Shown here piece by piece: positions 23,981-35,245 of a stretch of 64,000 nucleotides of DNA (the stretch's first letter is position 1; each line of letters opens with the position of its first letter). This DNA is from Quillaja saponaria (taxonomy: Eukaryota > Streptophyta > Magnoliopsida > Fabales > Quillajaceae), in NCBI GenBank assembly GCA_029379385.1, contig CM055613.1, forward strand, positions 13,906,001 through 13,970,000. The letters are read 5' to 3'. A program made the position numbers and the translations under genes. The notes under the pieces are model-generated. The model was not told the DNA's origin. It did no database searches and was given only the letters and a program-made list of their open reading frames with translations.

Positions 23981-26062
23981 ATGGGGAGAGGTACAACAAG
24001 ACAGGATGTTAGATCTTCTGGAGGTCGTGATAGAGGAGATTCATCATCCTCGAGGGATCGTGGTAGAGGAGATTTATCATCCTCGAGGGATCGTGGTAAA
24101 GGCGATTCATCATCCTCAAGAGGTCGTGGCAGAGATGATTCATCATCCGCGAGATGTCATGGTGGAGGTGATTCATCATCGTCGAGAGGTCGTGGTAGAG
24201 GCGATTCACCATCCTCTAGGGATCATGATAGAGGTCATCTGGTTGCTTCAGGTGCAGGATGTAGCAGACTTGGTGCCTCAGTACCAAGTGGAGGAGATGG
24301 AGGAGATGATAACAGAGGTGTTGTGTCTGCATCATCGATTATAGGACATAGTAGAGTTGATGCGTCCTTTAGTAGAGGAGTTCAGGCCACATGCGATGAC
24401 TCAGATGCTTTGATCTCACATGAAGATGCATTACCTATAGGAGATTCTTCCGTAGGCATTACATATATCGGTATTAACATTTATTTTTACATGTCTTAAA
24501 TAAATTCATTTATCTATCATTTTTTTTATATTAACTTTGTATTTAATTTAGGTGAGAACAATGCTGGTGTTACCGCTCGTAGAGGTAGAGGCGCTAATAA
24601 GCCTCCGCCTACTACTACTATTGATAGTGATCGTCTAGAAATATAGATTTGAGGACAATAAATCTTAAAGATTATTTTTTTTTTATATTATGTTTTATAT
24701 TACCTAATAAATGTTTAAATCAACTATTAATATTGTGATGTTGTCCTTGGGCATCCAAAGATAACGGCTACTATAACATACTTGGTGAAATCTTATTTGC
24801 CGAGACCGGTTACGAAATATAGTGACTTCACACCGAATCAGCAGAGTCGTGTTTGAAATGATTTCTTGGTTAGTTTAAAGTATAATTGTTTATTATTTAT
24901 AATTTAGGAACTTATTAAGAGTTCATTTGCAAAATCTAACATTTGTTTATGTTTAAGACCTGCTATCGATTTAGATCAGATGAGGAGTTGGAAGCGGCTC
25001 TGCCTATATTTACTAGTGTTTGCAAGGAACGATTTCGACAAGCACTTAATAGGTTAAGGGATGATGCAAGACACTATAACAGAGATGATACAGAAAAATG
25101 GAAGTCCTTTAAAAAGAATAATTGGGTCACGGAACACATTTGGAAAGATATGTGTGATATTTTTGGATCAGAAGATTGGAAAAAATTATCTGAGGCTGGA
25201 AAGAAGAATAGATTGGCTAATAAAGAAATAGTTAATCATGTGGGTGGATCTAGACCGATACCTTTGCATGCTAAGGACTTGGTACGAATATGTGAATTTT
25301 AGGTTTTTACCATGTTATTCGAATTAGATTCTAAACTTATGCTTATTTATAGTTACTAATATGCTAAATGCTTAGGAGGAAACCCTTGGAAGACCAGTGA
25401 AAGATATTGAGGTTTTTAATAAAACTCATATGAAGAAGGGACAATATGTGGATTCTAGGTCAAAGCAAACAATGGTATAAGTATAATAATTTGTTATACT
25501 TCTTATTCATTAAATGCTTGTGTATAACTTTATTTATTGATGTTGTACGTAGGATGGTGTTGAGCAAGAGATGGTGGATAAATATGGCCCAGATCCTTCT
25601 ACCCAACCGACTTCTGATAATACTTTATGGTTTAATATTGTTAAGCAAGATGAGAAAAGGAATCATGGAAGAGTGTACGGGAAGGGGAAGTATGCAAAAA
25701 TATCAGCTAAGAGTGGGCAAACATCGAGCAGTCAACCATCAGTATCAACATCTTCTGGCAGTGTTTTATTTCCTTCTTAGATTGCTCCAGTATCGCAGTG
25801 GTCCGAGAGAGATCGAAAAGTAATGCAAGATATATTTGCCATGTTTTGTTCGACTATCCTTCATGCCCCTCAATCTAATGTAAATACATACATTCTAATC
25901 ATATGTTATGTTATGTATATACATTCTCTTCATATAGTTAGATAATTATAGGTTTTGTTATTTACAAATTCAATTTTTGTTTGAAATTATTAGGCTGGTG
26001 ATGATGTTCAGGCCGGTGATGATGATCAACATGATGATGATGTGGATATTGGTGATAACTAA
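23981..26062 (+). pseudogene. TNP1/Ptta-type CACTA-associated protein gene, damaged
   Basis: The first exon starts at the ATG at 23981 and encodes a low-complexity Arg/Gly/Asp/Ser region. A short exon after the acceptor near 24551 (ENNAGVTARRGRG) and one near 24745-24870 (TYLVKSYLPRPVTKYSDF) follow. The core at about 24950-25290 (FRSDEELEAALPIFTSVCKE, DDTEKWKSFKKNNWV, NKEIVNHVGGSRPI) continues near 25377 (ETLGRPVKDIEVFNKTHMKK) and near 25553. This matches the plant En/Spm Ptta transposase family. The last exon ends in a GDD-rich tail at 26062. A stop TGA at 24854 sits where the family suggests tryptophan, and a TAG at 24644 follows the second exon. The hAT insertion lies just 90 bp upstream of the start. 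Exon limits are approximate. Confidence 0.75.
24014..24237 (+). repeat. 33-bp in-frame tandem repeat (11-residue units)
   Basis: About six to seven copies of a 33-base unit encode variants of GRGDSSSSRDR. The unit length is a multiple of three, so copy-number change does not break the frame. It forms a positively charged, disordered-looking N-terminal region of the TNP1-type protein, a plausible nucleic-acid-binding tail. Confidence 0.9.
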
Positions 26063-26473
26063 TCAGATTGCAACCTTTTTTCTTAAATGACTTTACTTTT
26101 ATTGCGTAGTTTGAATTGCTAATTACTTTGATATTGTTGTTTTGGTACTAGTTGCTGTTATGATTGAACGAATGTCTCTAAGAATTCTTTTTCTTTCTCT
26201 ATTATGTCATAACTAATTAGGTTGTGTTATTTAATATTGATTGGAGTATTGACACCTAAACAAAAATCTCATGTTCTTATGGTATTGTTCTTTTTATATT
26301 GTGGTATTGGATTTTGGATTTTGGATTTTGGATTTTGGTTTTGTATGGATGAATGTATATTTACAGGTGAAAAATATTTTGGCATGATCATCTTTTTTGA
26401 CTGCTATAATTTAAAAAAACCTAGACTATCTACGACGGGCAACCCGTCTTCTATAACTTTTTATGACGGGTAG

Positions 26474-26694
26474 GATAATTCATTATCTACAATGGGCATT
26501 TATTATCTACGATGGGAAATGCCCGTCTTAGATAATTTGGCGCCCTTTTGCTCCAAAACTTATCCAAGACGCTTATATTATCTAAGACGGGATACTCGTC
26601 GTGGATATATTTTGGTGCAAAAGGGCGCCAAATTATCTAAGACGGGCATTTCCCGTCGTAGATAATAAATGTCCGTTGTAGATAATGAATTATC
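26474..26694. repeat. Long near-perfect hairpin at the CACTA 3' end
   Basis: Left arm 26474-26558 and right arm 26610-26694 are almost exact complements, about 85 bases each, around a loop of about 51 bases. For example, GATAATTCATTATCTACAAT on the left matches the complement of the right end. Both arms contain the element's subterminal motifs (TCTACGATGGG, GCCCGTCTTAGAT) and the sequence TTTGGCGCCCTTTTG. It lies 3' of the TNP1-type gene, so a read-through transcript would fold into long double-stranded RNA. Confidence 0.92.
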
Positions 26695-26855
26695 CACAAT
26701 GGGTTTATTACAGTTGTAGATGCTTATTATTAGTGACGACGTTTTCTACGTCAGGTCTATCTGCGATGGTTCCCGTCGAAGACGTTTCTACGATGGTTTT
26801 TTTTATAATCTAAGACAGGTTTTGCCCGTGTCAGATAACGCATTTTCTGGTAGTG

Positions 26856-28077
26856 CAAGCAACATAAAATGGAGGGGAAGATGAAGAGAAGCATGAAATG
26901 TAAGAAAGCTTGGGGGGATGGGATTAATTAAGAAGAAAGAATGTATGAGGGAATGCTGCACAAGTTTGATTTTGATTATGGCTGAATTTTTTTCTAAGTA
27001 GCCCAACAAATTTTAAAGGGAAATTTTAATTTTGTTTTCAGTTTTCATTTTTCAACATAAAAAAAATTACTAGCTAGCATTTTTTTATTATTGGGCCCAC
27101 GATACTAGCTTGACAATTTTATTTAATCGTCATTATAAGTGGATATGTCACATTTATAACGTTGTAATTAGCCATCGTCGATATTTTCACCAAACTTGAA
27201 ACCAAAAATATTTTCAACAAACTTTAAAGACACTAGGGGTGGGATTCCTTCATACTTCTATGGATTTAGTTCAGTATAAGTCAAATAACAAAAATACCCT
27301 TATATCATATAAAATAAATAATTTAATAAAAAGTTATAGAAAAATAAGCTAAATAGTAAATACATTTAGTTTACGACAAAAATACCATTCATATCCATTA
27401 AATAATAAATAAAATATTTAATTACATAGATAATATAAAATAATAAAATTTAAAATTTATATATAAAAATAATAATAAATTATTATTTTATTCAAATGAC
27501 TAAAATACCAATAATATCGTAAAAAAAAATAACATAATTATAAATAATTGATTTATGTAAAATAAATAAATTAGTTAAGTAATATTAAACTAAAATATTT
27601 ATTTTAATAAATAATAAAAATAAATTTAAGAGTAAGAAATAAGAAAATAAATATAAGCAATAATAATATAAATTTTTAAATAAATTATTAAATAACTAAA
27701 AAGTTATATAAATTTCATAAATTCTATTTCATTTTTATTGCTTTATCTATTTATGGATAATTTTTTCATTTTAACATAAATTTTACATTACTTCATGTTT
27801 GAAAACTACATATCAAATAATAAAATGAAATAATTACTAAGGCTACCAAATAATGGAATAGGATGAACATTACATTCTTATTCTTATTTTACAAAAATTA
27901 TTCATGCTTACTAAATTAAGCCTAAAAGTATAATTTATGGTAGCTAAACCATTTAATCAAAGATAAAAAAAAAAAAAACCTAAAAGTGTAATTTAGCCTA
28001 GCTAAAGATCAAAGAAAAAAAAATTAAAAACCCCTACGGAATCCAAAGGCAAAAAAATAAGTTAATTTTTCAAAGAA
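26856..28077. other. AT-rich intergenic DNA, no gene seen
   Basis: This is the region between the CACTA right end and the 3' end of the GATA factor gene. It is extremely AT-rich, especially 27260-27860, with A-rich and TAAA-rich runs. Only chance ORFs occur. The stretch next to the GATA stop codon may include its 3' untranslated region. Confidence 0.5.
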
Positions 28078-28713
28078 TTAAATTCGTTTTTTCATAATTT
28101 TCTTGTGGAAATTAGAATGCCTACAACTATCAAACGTGGGACTCGCTGCAGGTCTATACTCCGGCACCAACCTCCCTGACTTAAACCGCACCCCACAAGC
28201 ATTACACAGTGTCCTTGGCCCCAATGGTCCAATCCTCCATTGTGGTGTCTTCTCTGTTTGGCAATGACTACACCATTTCCTCTGATCCCTTTTCAGATTA
28301 GCCCACTTTATATTATTCTTCCTTTTTGTCCTTGCTTTCTTTGTTGCAAACCCAACAAAATTATGATCAGCTTCCTCTTCCAATCCTATCCGCTTGCTTT
28401 CCGATTGGCTTGTTTTCTGGTCTTGCTTTTCCGTCGTGAGAGGGGAATGTGGTGAAGCAAAAGAAGAAGAAGATACAGAAGAGGTTTTGTCAACTTCGTA
28501 TTCTGGGGATTTTAAACCGACGTCGTTCAATGAGATGAAATCATCAGTGAAACTTGGGTACCATTCTATGTCATCTAATGGGTCTTGTGGGCTACAAAGC
28601 AGCTGGAAGTCATTCATGGTTGGGAAATCGGAAGGCATCTTTTCCAAGTCCTCTAAATCAAAGTCTTGAAAATCTGTGTCAATTAAACCATTAAAAACAT
28701 CAACAGCAGCCAT
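28078..28713 (-). CDS. GATA-type zinc finger transcription factor, class I, 211 residues
   Basis: Start chosen at the ATG at 28713-28711 ([10 protein letters not shown]); the frame stays open upstream but that stretch includes the TATA-like sequence and reads as leader. The N-terminal half is acidic ([19 protein letters not shown]), followed by a Ser-rich linker, a basic patch ([11 protein letters not shown]) and a single plant GATA finger with cysteines at residues 148, 151, 170 and 173 (C-X2-C-X18-C-X2-[21 protein letters not shown]). [17 protein letters not shown] extension follows and the tail is basic. The family binds WGATAR sites in the nucleus and is linked in plants to light, nitrogen and developmental control. 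No intron is seen, whereas many relatives have one. It is flanked by transposons on both sides. The exact orthologue was not determined. Confidence 0.95.
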   Translation of the reverse strand: MAAVDVFNGLIDTDFQDFDLEDLEKMPSDFPTMNDFQLLCSPQDPLDDIEWYPSFTDDFISLNDVGLKSPEYEVDKTSSVSSSSFASPHSPLTTEKQDQKTSQSESKRIGLEEEADHNFVGFATKKARTKRKNNIKWANLKRDQRKWCSHCQTEKTPQWRIGPLGPRTLCNACGVRFKSGRLVPEYRPAASPTFDSCRHSNFHKKIMKKRI

Positions 28714-30348
28714 GAGAAATATTAATTTGAGGAAAACAATTGAATTACTGAGACATATATATAAAGAAGAGAAGGAAGAAGCAAGGAAATTGAAGACCAA
28801 GAGTTACAAATTCTGAGTGATTTATAACACGTTTGCTTCGGTAACAAGTTTTATCTGGTATCGTAATATAAAACCGACGTGAGCATGTTTCTGAGAAAGT
28901 CCATATCCGCTTTATGAATTTAATGCGTGCTTGACATGGTAATTTTATAAATATTTTATTTATTTTTTGGGGTTTGTTTAACTGATACATAATTTAAGGT
29001 TGTGAGGGTGAGACTGAGTTCAATTTTATGCAAAATTTAGGGATGGTTTTGCTTTAGCTATTGAAAGGTGTAATTACCATAAGTTTTGAAGTTTATTTCG
29101 GAAGATATTTCGATAATGACGAATGAGGAAAATGTGGAATCAAAATGGGAGTTAATAAAAGATATAATTTTCTAGTTACCAAAAGAAAAAGGGAAAATTA
29201 CCCAACAAATAAAATCCATGTTTTTCGAATTACATATTATTTTTGTAATTGCAATAGACTAGATCATGACCCAATTTGACATGACTCGAAAATAATTTTA
29301 TCAAAACTCAGATCTCAACTTTCAAACTAAGTTTATTTCATAATTTTTTATAATTATTCGTAAATTATTTTAATTCCGATCCAATTTTAATTAACAGGCC
29401 ATAATTTTATCATAATTAAATATGACCCACACCCCATATCACTTAAATACATACAAAATTATATCCGATTTAAACAAATAATCAACATGACTCACCCAAT
29501 ATATCAAATTTTCATTCCTTATTGTAATTGATATCATAATTGACTCTCAAATTATTAATATTAAATTTTTGAATTTTAATGGAATTGAATTTTATTTTCT
29601 ATTAGACCAAAAACGAGTAGATTGTGTGTGCATGAGCTGTATACAGGAGGGACACTTCTGAAGTTTTAAAAAGGAAATCTTAATTTGAACGAAATCAAAT
29701 CTGTTCCTTAACATGGGTCAAACTTAGCATATACTCTTTATAGAGGTTGGGGCATCTAGATAGACTCCGGGTTGAAATTTCTAACATGCTTTTTTCAAAC
29801 AAGAAAAAAAAAATATCATTTTAGGAAATGGGAATTCACACTAGATACTTCAGAATTTATGCAACTTTTTACTATTATTAAAATGATTTTATGAAAACTT
29901 AATTATCTATTATACACGTGCAAAATTGCACGTTTCAGTGTTTCATGCATCAATGATGGAACTATTAATCATGTTTTTATGCTTTATATGTATTATTATC
30001 TCTATATGTACTAGATTCATTGCACGCACACTTTTTATTTTAAATAAAATATTAAAAAAATAAATTGTGAGATATTTTAATTTCTTTGGTCTTAAAGAGA
30101 AATGAGTTAGTAGATAAGTGTGAGAGAGCGTGACTCATTATTACCGGAGTAATTTTTTAAAATTAATTCATTTTTTATTGTTTCATAAGAAGAAAGGGAC
30201 AAGTGTTTTACTTTAGTCCTATTTATGAAGAGATAAATGAATTGATACATGAGAAGAGTGTAGGTAGTTAGTAAGAGAGTATTTTTTATTTATCTATTTA
30301 GTTTAAGTTAATAAAAAATTTATTTGGATATTTATCTATACTTCTATA
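28714..30348. other. Upstream region of GATA gene, no other gene seen
   Basis: This contains the putative promoter of the GATA gene, then AT-rich sequence with no protein-like ORF. A motif TATACACGTGCAAAATTGCA near 29912 holds a CACGTG core about 1.2 kb upstream of the start; such distance makes a role uncertain. The sequence near 29900-30010 resembles the Helitron-like cluster that follows. Confidence 0.4.
28756..28765 (-). promoter_or_regulatory. Possible TATA box of the GATA gene
   Basis: TATATATAAA on the + strand gives TTTATATATA on the coding strand, 43-52 bp upstream of the start codon. If used, the leader would be very short, so the true start site may differ. Confidence 0.4.
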
Positions 30349-30687
30349 TCTTCTATATTATTATAAAAGTGAGATATCCCTTATGATTTCTTATTATACA
30401 ATATACACACATGTTTAGATTATTTAAAAAATAAACTCAATAACTAAATCTCATCATATCACTTTATTAACTACCATTTATTTTAATTAAAAAAATACAC
30501 TACTCTCTCCACACACATAAAACAATAACCTTCCCATATGACTCCCACTCACACACTAACTTCTCTTTTCCATTAAATGATCATTTTATACTTTTTTTTA
30601 AAATCATTATGTTCTATTATCTATATTATATACTATACTAGTCATAAAAGGGAGAGACCCTTTTATGGTCTTCTATCTTATAATATA

Positions 30688-31013
30688 CTAGTGGCCTTGC
30701 AAGCACATACATGTGTGTTTTGTATATATTTTATCTTACTTTAATTTGATAAAAAAAAAAATATTCATATCGTAAAAGGGTGGGAGAGAGTAGGAGAGCG
30801 AGAAGGTGGAGAGAGAGTTGGAGAGTGGGAGGGTGGGAGGGTGGGAGAGAGTGGGAGAGCACAAAAGTGGAGAGATTATTATTTGGTAGTTATTAAATGA
30901 TTGGATGGATTTTATTAATTGAATTTATTTCTGAAATAATTTAAATATTTAAATATGTGTATATTATATAGTAGGAGACCACAAAGGTCTTCGAACTTCT
31001 ATAATAATATAGA
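30688..31013 (-). mobile_element. Non-autonomous Helitron-like element, 326 bp
   Basis: On the minus strand it begins TCTATATTATTATAGAAG after an A and ends GCTTGCAAGGCCACTAG before a T. This is the TC...CTRR structure inserted between A and T, with a short hairpin-capable stretch just before the 3' end. The interior is rich in CTCTCCCAC repeats. It has no coding capacity. Confidence 0.6.
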
Positions 31014-31199
31014 TAGATAGATAGATAAATAGACATTCAATTAAATTTTTTATTAACTTCAACCAAATAAAAACAAAAAAACTACGATTTGATTTCTCTT
31101 CTCATAAGTACATTGGACTAAATAAAGTAAAATACCTGTCAATTTTTTCCTCTATGCAACAATAAAAAAATAACACTACTAATAACTATCCATAACTTC

Positions 31200-31575
31200 C
31201 TGCTGATCTTAGAAAAAAATAAAAATAATAATAATTAATTTATGTGAGTGGATAGGATCATGGATAATTATTAAGAGAAAAAAACTAATTTTTATATATA
31301 TTTTTAATTAATATAAATAAATCTATACTTATTTTAAAGTAGGAGACTATAAGAGTTTTCTGATTTTTAGAAAAGTATAGATTAAGAATTTTAATTTTTT
31401 TTAAATTTTAATTAATAAAAAAATAATTAATTTATGAGAGTAGATAAGATAATGGATAATTATTAAGAGAGAGAAAATTAATTTATATATATTTTTTAAT
31501 TAATATAAATTAATCAATACTTATTTTAAAGTAGGAGACTATAAGAGTTTTCTGATTTTTAGAATAGTATAGATA
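31200..31575. repeat. Two tandem copies of a 192-bp unit
   Basis: AATTAATTTATG recurs at 31233 and 31425, and GTAGGAGACTATAAGAGTTT recurs at 31339 and 31531, both 192 bp apart, with strong similarity between (GGATAATTATTAAGAGA). A third, more diverged copy occurs near 33180-33490. Confidence 0.85.
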
Positions 31576-31875
31576 GTATATATAAGGTTAGATTCGACTC
31601 TATGTCCCATGCTAGGTGAAGGCTAGATTTGATCTCATGTCCCTCGTATACCATACCAAGAGATTTTATTACTTAAATCAATTGGCATTTTATGAAGGCA
31701 CACCTTGAATAATCACCCATATATGTGAAGTTAAAGGTAACCACAACCTGCCAAGAATATTCAAACTTCAAAGGTTAATAAATAGAATACACCTTTTTGT
31801 CTACTTGGCCAACCTTAAGGGGTTTAAATAAATATTTTAGAGGCCTTTTAACAATTTCTCAATATGTAAGGTAGG
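31570..31875. repeat. Segment duplicated at 33485-33775
   Basis: About 290 bases here recur in the same orientation at 33485-33775. Shared stretches include CCAAGAGATTTTATTACTT, GAATACACCTTTTTGTC and TTACTCAATATGTAAG-like ends. Together with the 192-bp units just before it, this suggests that a block of more than 600 bp was duplicated and that Helitron-like elements now lie between the copies. Function is unknown. Confidence 0.85.
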
Positions 31876-32122
31876 ACAAACAAAACTACCACCTCAATGT
31901 GTAACACTCCTCTCATATCAATATATTTCTCTCCTCATAAGTAGGACTAAATAAAGTAAAATACTTGGCTTCCCTATACAATAATAAAAAAAAGGTAATT
32001 TTAAAAAATTACGTTTCTAATAACCCCATAATTTCCAACTAATTCATTTTTCTAACCACCAAATAAATTAAAATACCTAACAATTATTATAAGGTAGGAG
32101 ATTATAAGAGTATCCCTTTTAT

Positions 32123-32186
32123 AATACGTGCATGTTCTGTATAAGTTTTATCTTAATACGTGCATGTTCTGTATAAGTTTTATCTT
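32123..32186. repeat. Exact 32-bp tandem duplication
   Basis: AATACGTGCATGTTCTGTAT and the following 12 bases are repeated exactly, starting at 32123 and 32155. The unit corresponds to the 3'-end region of a Helitron-like copy on the minus strand. The lack of mismatches suggests a recent slip or duplication. Confidence 0.95.
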
Positions 32187-32886
32187 AATTTAATTTTTTA
32201 ATTAATTTCATTGAATAAAAAGATATTTATATATCCAAATGGTGGGAGAGAGTAGGAGAGTAAGAGGTGGGAGATATAGCTGAGTGAGGGGTTGGGAAGG
32301 TGGGAGGGTAGGAGAGATTACTATTTAGTAGTTATTAAGTGATTATATAGATTTTATTAATTGAATTAAAAATAATTTAAATATGTGTATATTATATAGT
32401 AAGAGACTAGAAGGGTCTTCTAACTTTTATAATAGTATAGAAGATTAGCCACATGCATATCCTTTAGCAAATATTGTTTAAAAAAATATAAATTGATAAT
32501 TTTAAGTTTTTGAGTCTTATTAAGAGACTAGCCACATGCACATGCTTACGCACCAGCTGAATCACGTTTCTAAAAAGTATAAAGTCTTTTAAAGTTTTTT
32601 AGTCCTATTTAAAAGGAAAAAGAGAAGTTAGTGTGTGAGGAGGAGTGATGTAAGGAGTTAATGTGTGAGTGAAAATTTGTTTCTTAAAAAAAATATTTTT
32701 ATAGGTGGGAAAGTGAAGAAGTTAGTGTTCTGTGTGTGCGAGAGAGTAGAGTATTTTTTTAAATTAAATAAATAGTAATTATTAAACGATGTGATGAGAT
32801 TTAGTTATTGAATTTATTTTTTAAATAATTTAAAAATGTGTATATTATATAATAGAATTTCATAAAGGGTCTCACTTTTATAATAA

Positions 32887-33132
32887 CTAGTCATTGTAGC
32901 CTTGCAGGCACATACATAATATCTCTCTCTCTTATATATCTTAATTTTAGTTTTTTAATTAATTTAATTTGATAAAGTGGTGAAAGAGAGCTTGAGAGTG
33001 AGGAAGTTATGTTCAGTAGCTATCTAAGTCATGGGAGAAAATTTATTAATTAAATTTATTTTTTAAATAATTTAAATAAATGTATGTTATATAATAGGAG
33101 ACCATAAGGTCATAGTTTTATAATAGTATAGA
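32887..33132 (-). mobile_element. Non-autonomous Helitron-like element, 246 bp
   Basis: On the minus strand it begins TCTATACTATTATAAAAC after an A and ends GCCTGCAAGG, then CTACAATGACTAG before a T. Its 3' end abuts TTATTATAAAAG, which looks like the 5' end of another copy covering about 32528-32886, so one element has inserted at the end of another. Confidence 0.6.
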
Positions 33133-33775
33133 TATAGATAGATAGATAGTTAGATAAAGATGAGTTAGTGTATAGTTATTAATAATTTAAATTTTGAAAA
33201 TTTTTAATTAATAAAAAATATTTAATTTACGTGAGTGATAAGATAATGGATAGTTATTAAGAGAGAAAAAATAAAATATTTAATAAAAATTTTTATTTTT
33301 TATCAAATTTGCTCAGAGGCATTATTATGAGATTAATTTCTTGGTCTCTATTGCAACTAGGATTATGGCCCTCCCAACAATTGACTACTCTAAAATTCAA
33401 ACTTGTGTTTTCATCTTAGGACTACACCCAACCATTGTTGGTTAATCTATAAGAGACTATAAGAGTTTTTTGGCTTTTAGAATAGCATAAATAATGTTGG
33501 ATTCGATTATGTCCCTATGCCAAGGTGAAGGAGAGTTCAATCTAATGTCCCCGTATACAAGACCAAGAGATTTTATTACTTTAATCAATTGACATTTTCT
33601 GAAGGCGCACCTTGACTAATCATCTCTCAAATCAAGTTAAAAGTAACCATAGCTTACCAAGAAGATTCAAACTTAAAAAGTTAATGAAGGGAATACACCT
33701 TTTTGTCCACTTGACCAACCAAGTTTGAATATATACTTTAGAGGTCTTTGACAATTACTCAATATGTAAGTAAAC

Positions 33776-34863
33776 AATAGATATTTTATGGTAATTGACC
33801 TGTTCTTTTAATGAATTAAAGTGCATTTGTTATTGTAATTCTCCAAAAGCTTAATTTGATGATGATAGTGAAAATTAATTCTTATTTCTTTTTATTTGGT
33901 TTTCAAATGCTTAACTAAGTGATTGTAAATATATATATGTAAGTAACTTATTTCTCATTAAAAAGACCTCTGAAAAATAAATATAGCTTTCTTTTCTTCC
34001 AAAGCTCGAGACATATAAGAGATGGCGTTACACTAACATTTACTTAACCATTAGAGCACTGTTTTCTATCCCCATCTATCAGAAAAATATTTAATCGTTG
34101 TTCATTAAGGTGTTGCCACTAAACATCATCTTAGAAAAAAGACTATGGCCTTTAGTTTTCAAACTGAGGCATACCACAAATCATATACACAACAATAATT
34201 AGAAGAACTTTCGTCCAATTCTTAAAATCCCTACCCAAGGTTTTTAGTCTTAACATGACAGGATGTCTAAATCTGAGGCCTTATACCTTTTAAGTTTGAT
34301 GTCTAAATTTTTCGAGTGCAAACTGATGATGAGGACATAGAATATATGTAATTTCAAATCTAATCTTTCTTACAATATTAAATATAAATGCCTATTAAAA
34401 TCCTAGTCTTACATAAATTAATGAGTAAGTATATATATTTTATATATATATACACAAGACCTTTTCTCCAGGTGGGGTTATATGTTATAACTTTACGAGT
34501 TCAGTCTTCAGTGGTATGTGGGAAGAGTCCCTCATCGAATGTGAAGTAGAACTGCAAGCCCTTCATACCTTATAAAAGGAGCCAGATGAGATTACTTTGG
34601 AGCATAGAGCTATGTGGTGAGCATAAACCCAACTATTCTTTCGCCTTTTACTAATGAATACCTTGTGCTCTCCACTAAAAGTAGCATAAGCTAATTTTTG
34701 GAGAGGTATTCCCTGTGAATGCCTCTATCAATTCTTGGTCAAAAATTTTTCAGTGGGTCAGGCTCAACCCCTAATGCAATGTTCATGTTCATAATATAGT
34801 AGAGAGGAAGGGAAAAATAATAATTAGGTTAGAATTCTAATTTTTAATTTTTATGGGGTGGCT
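33776..34863. other. Intergenic DNA with a possible LTR-like fragment
   Basis: Mostly AT-rich without protein-like ORFs. From about 34450 to 34790 the sequence becomes less AT-rich and contains TTATAAAAGGAGCC, then CTTTTACTAATGAATACC and GAGGTATTCCCTGTG, which has the look of a retrotransposon LTR or a promoter-leader fragment. I found no second copy in the window, so the origin stays open. Confidence 0.35.
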
Positions 34864-34868
34864 ATAAC

Positions 34869-35245
34869 TGTTAATGTTAGATTTGTCCAAGCTGGAGGCT
34901 TGTCGAAGTGACTCCTAAGTCAATGCAGTCTCTCGTCTCAGTATCTTCAAGCTAGAAGGTGATCTTCGTGCTTGCGAGTTAGACTTGTAAAACAATGGAC
35001 GGGAGCGAGATCTTGGGTGAGCTCCCTGGGCACTCAGACGATCAAGTTAGAAAAAGAAAACTATGGCATCAAAGAGAAAATGAATCTAATTCTCATTACT
35101 TGTCCCCCTCTTCAGAGACTGGTGTGTGTATATATATAGTAGAAGAAAGTATCATCACAGGCTACCTAAATCGTCCATGCTTTCCAGTCTTGGGACAATC
35201 ACCACGTGGCAAGCTCTTATTGGGTGTTAATATGTTATATTAATA
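34869..35245 (-). repeat. Left LTR (3' LTR of the element)
   Basis: 377 bp, matched by the right LTR over blocks such as GTCAATRCAGTCT, CACTCARACGATCAAGT and AATGAATCTAATTCTCATTA. Its inner end reads ATTAATA where the right copy has ATTAACA, so the terminal dinucleotide has mutated. Confidence 0.9.

Larger units (their letters stand above)
13666..26855 (+). mobile_element. CACTA (En/Spm-type) DNA transposon with nested hAT element
   Basis: The left end begins CACTAGAAAAAG at 13666 and the right end closes CTTTTCTGGTAGTG-like at 26855 (complement CACTACCAGAAAA), the conserved CACTA terminus. Subterminal copies of TCTACGACGGG or TCTAAGACGGG, in both orientations, occupy about 13680-14020 and 26425-26830, as in other CACTA elements. 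The interior holds a TNP2-type transposase and a TNP1/Ptta-type gene, both on the + strand and both damaged. Of the 13,190 bp, 5053 bp are a later hAT insertion plus one TSD copy, so the original element was about 8.1 kb. The expected 3-bp TSD is not exact: flanks are AAT on the left and CAA on the right, although CAA does occur one base further out on the left. Confidence 0.92.
30349..33132. repeat. Cluster of short Helitron-like elements
   Basis: At least seven diverged copies of a core resembling GTAGGAGACxAxAARGGTCT followed by TTTTATAATAGTATAGA occur (near 30350, 30650, 30970, 31340, 31531, 32400, 32865, 33100). Read on the minus strand most begin TCTATACTATTATAAAAG, typical of plant Helitron 5' ends. 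Several end on that strand with GTGC..GCAAGGC..CTAG followed by T. Homopyrimidine blocks (CTCTCCCAC repeats) fill the middles. None encodes a RepHel protein. Neighbouring copies abut each other, consistent with repeated insertion into AT-rich ends. Confidence 0.6.

Noticed and set aside
26803..27009. Minus-strand ORF across the CACTA right end
   Set aside because: It crosses the transposon boundary and includes the terminal repeat, so it is a chance frame.
28394..28669. ORF antisense to the GATA gene
   Set aside because: It mirrors the acidic and Ser-rich coding region of the GATA factor and has no independent evidence.
34450..34790. LTR- or promoter-like fragment with TATAAAAGGAGCC
   Set aside because: No partner repeat, TSD or coding sequence was found, so I list it only as unexplained intergenic DNA.
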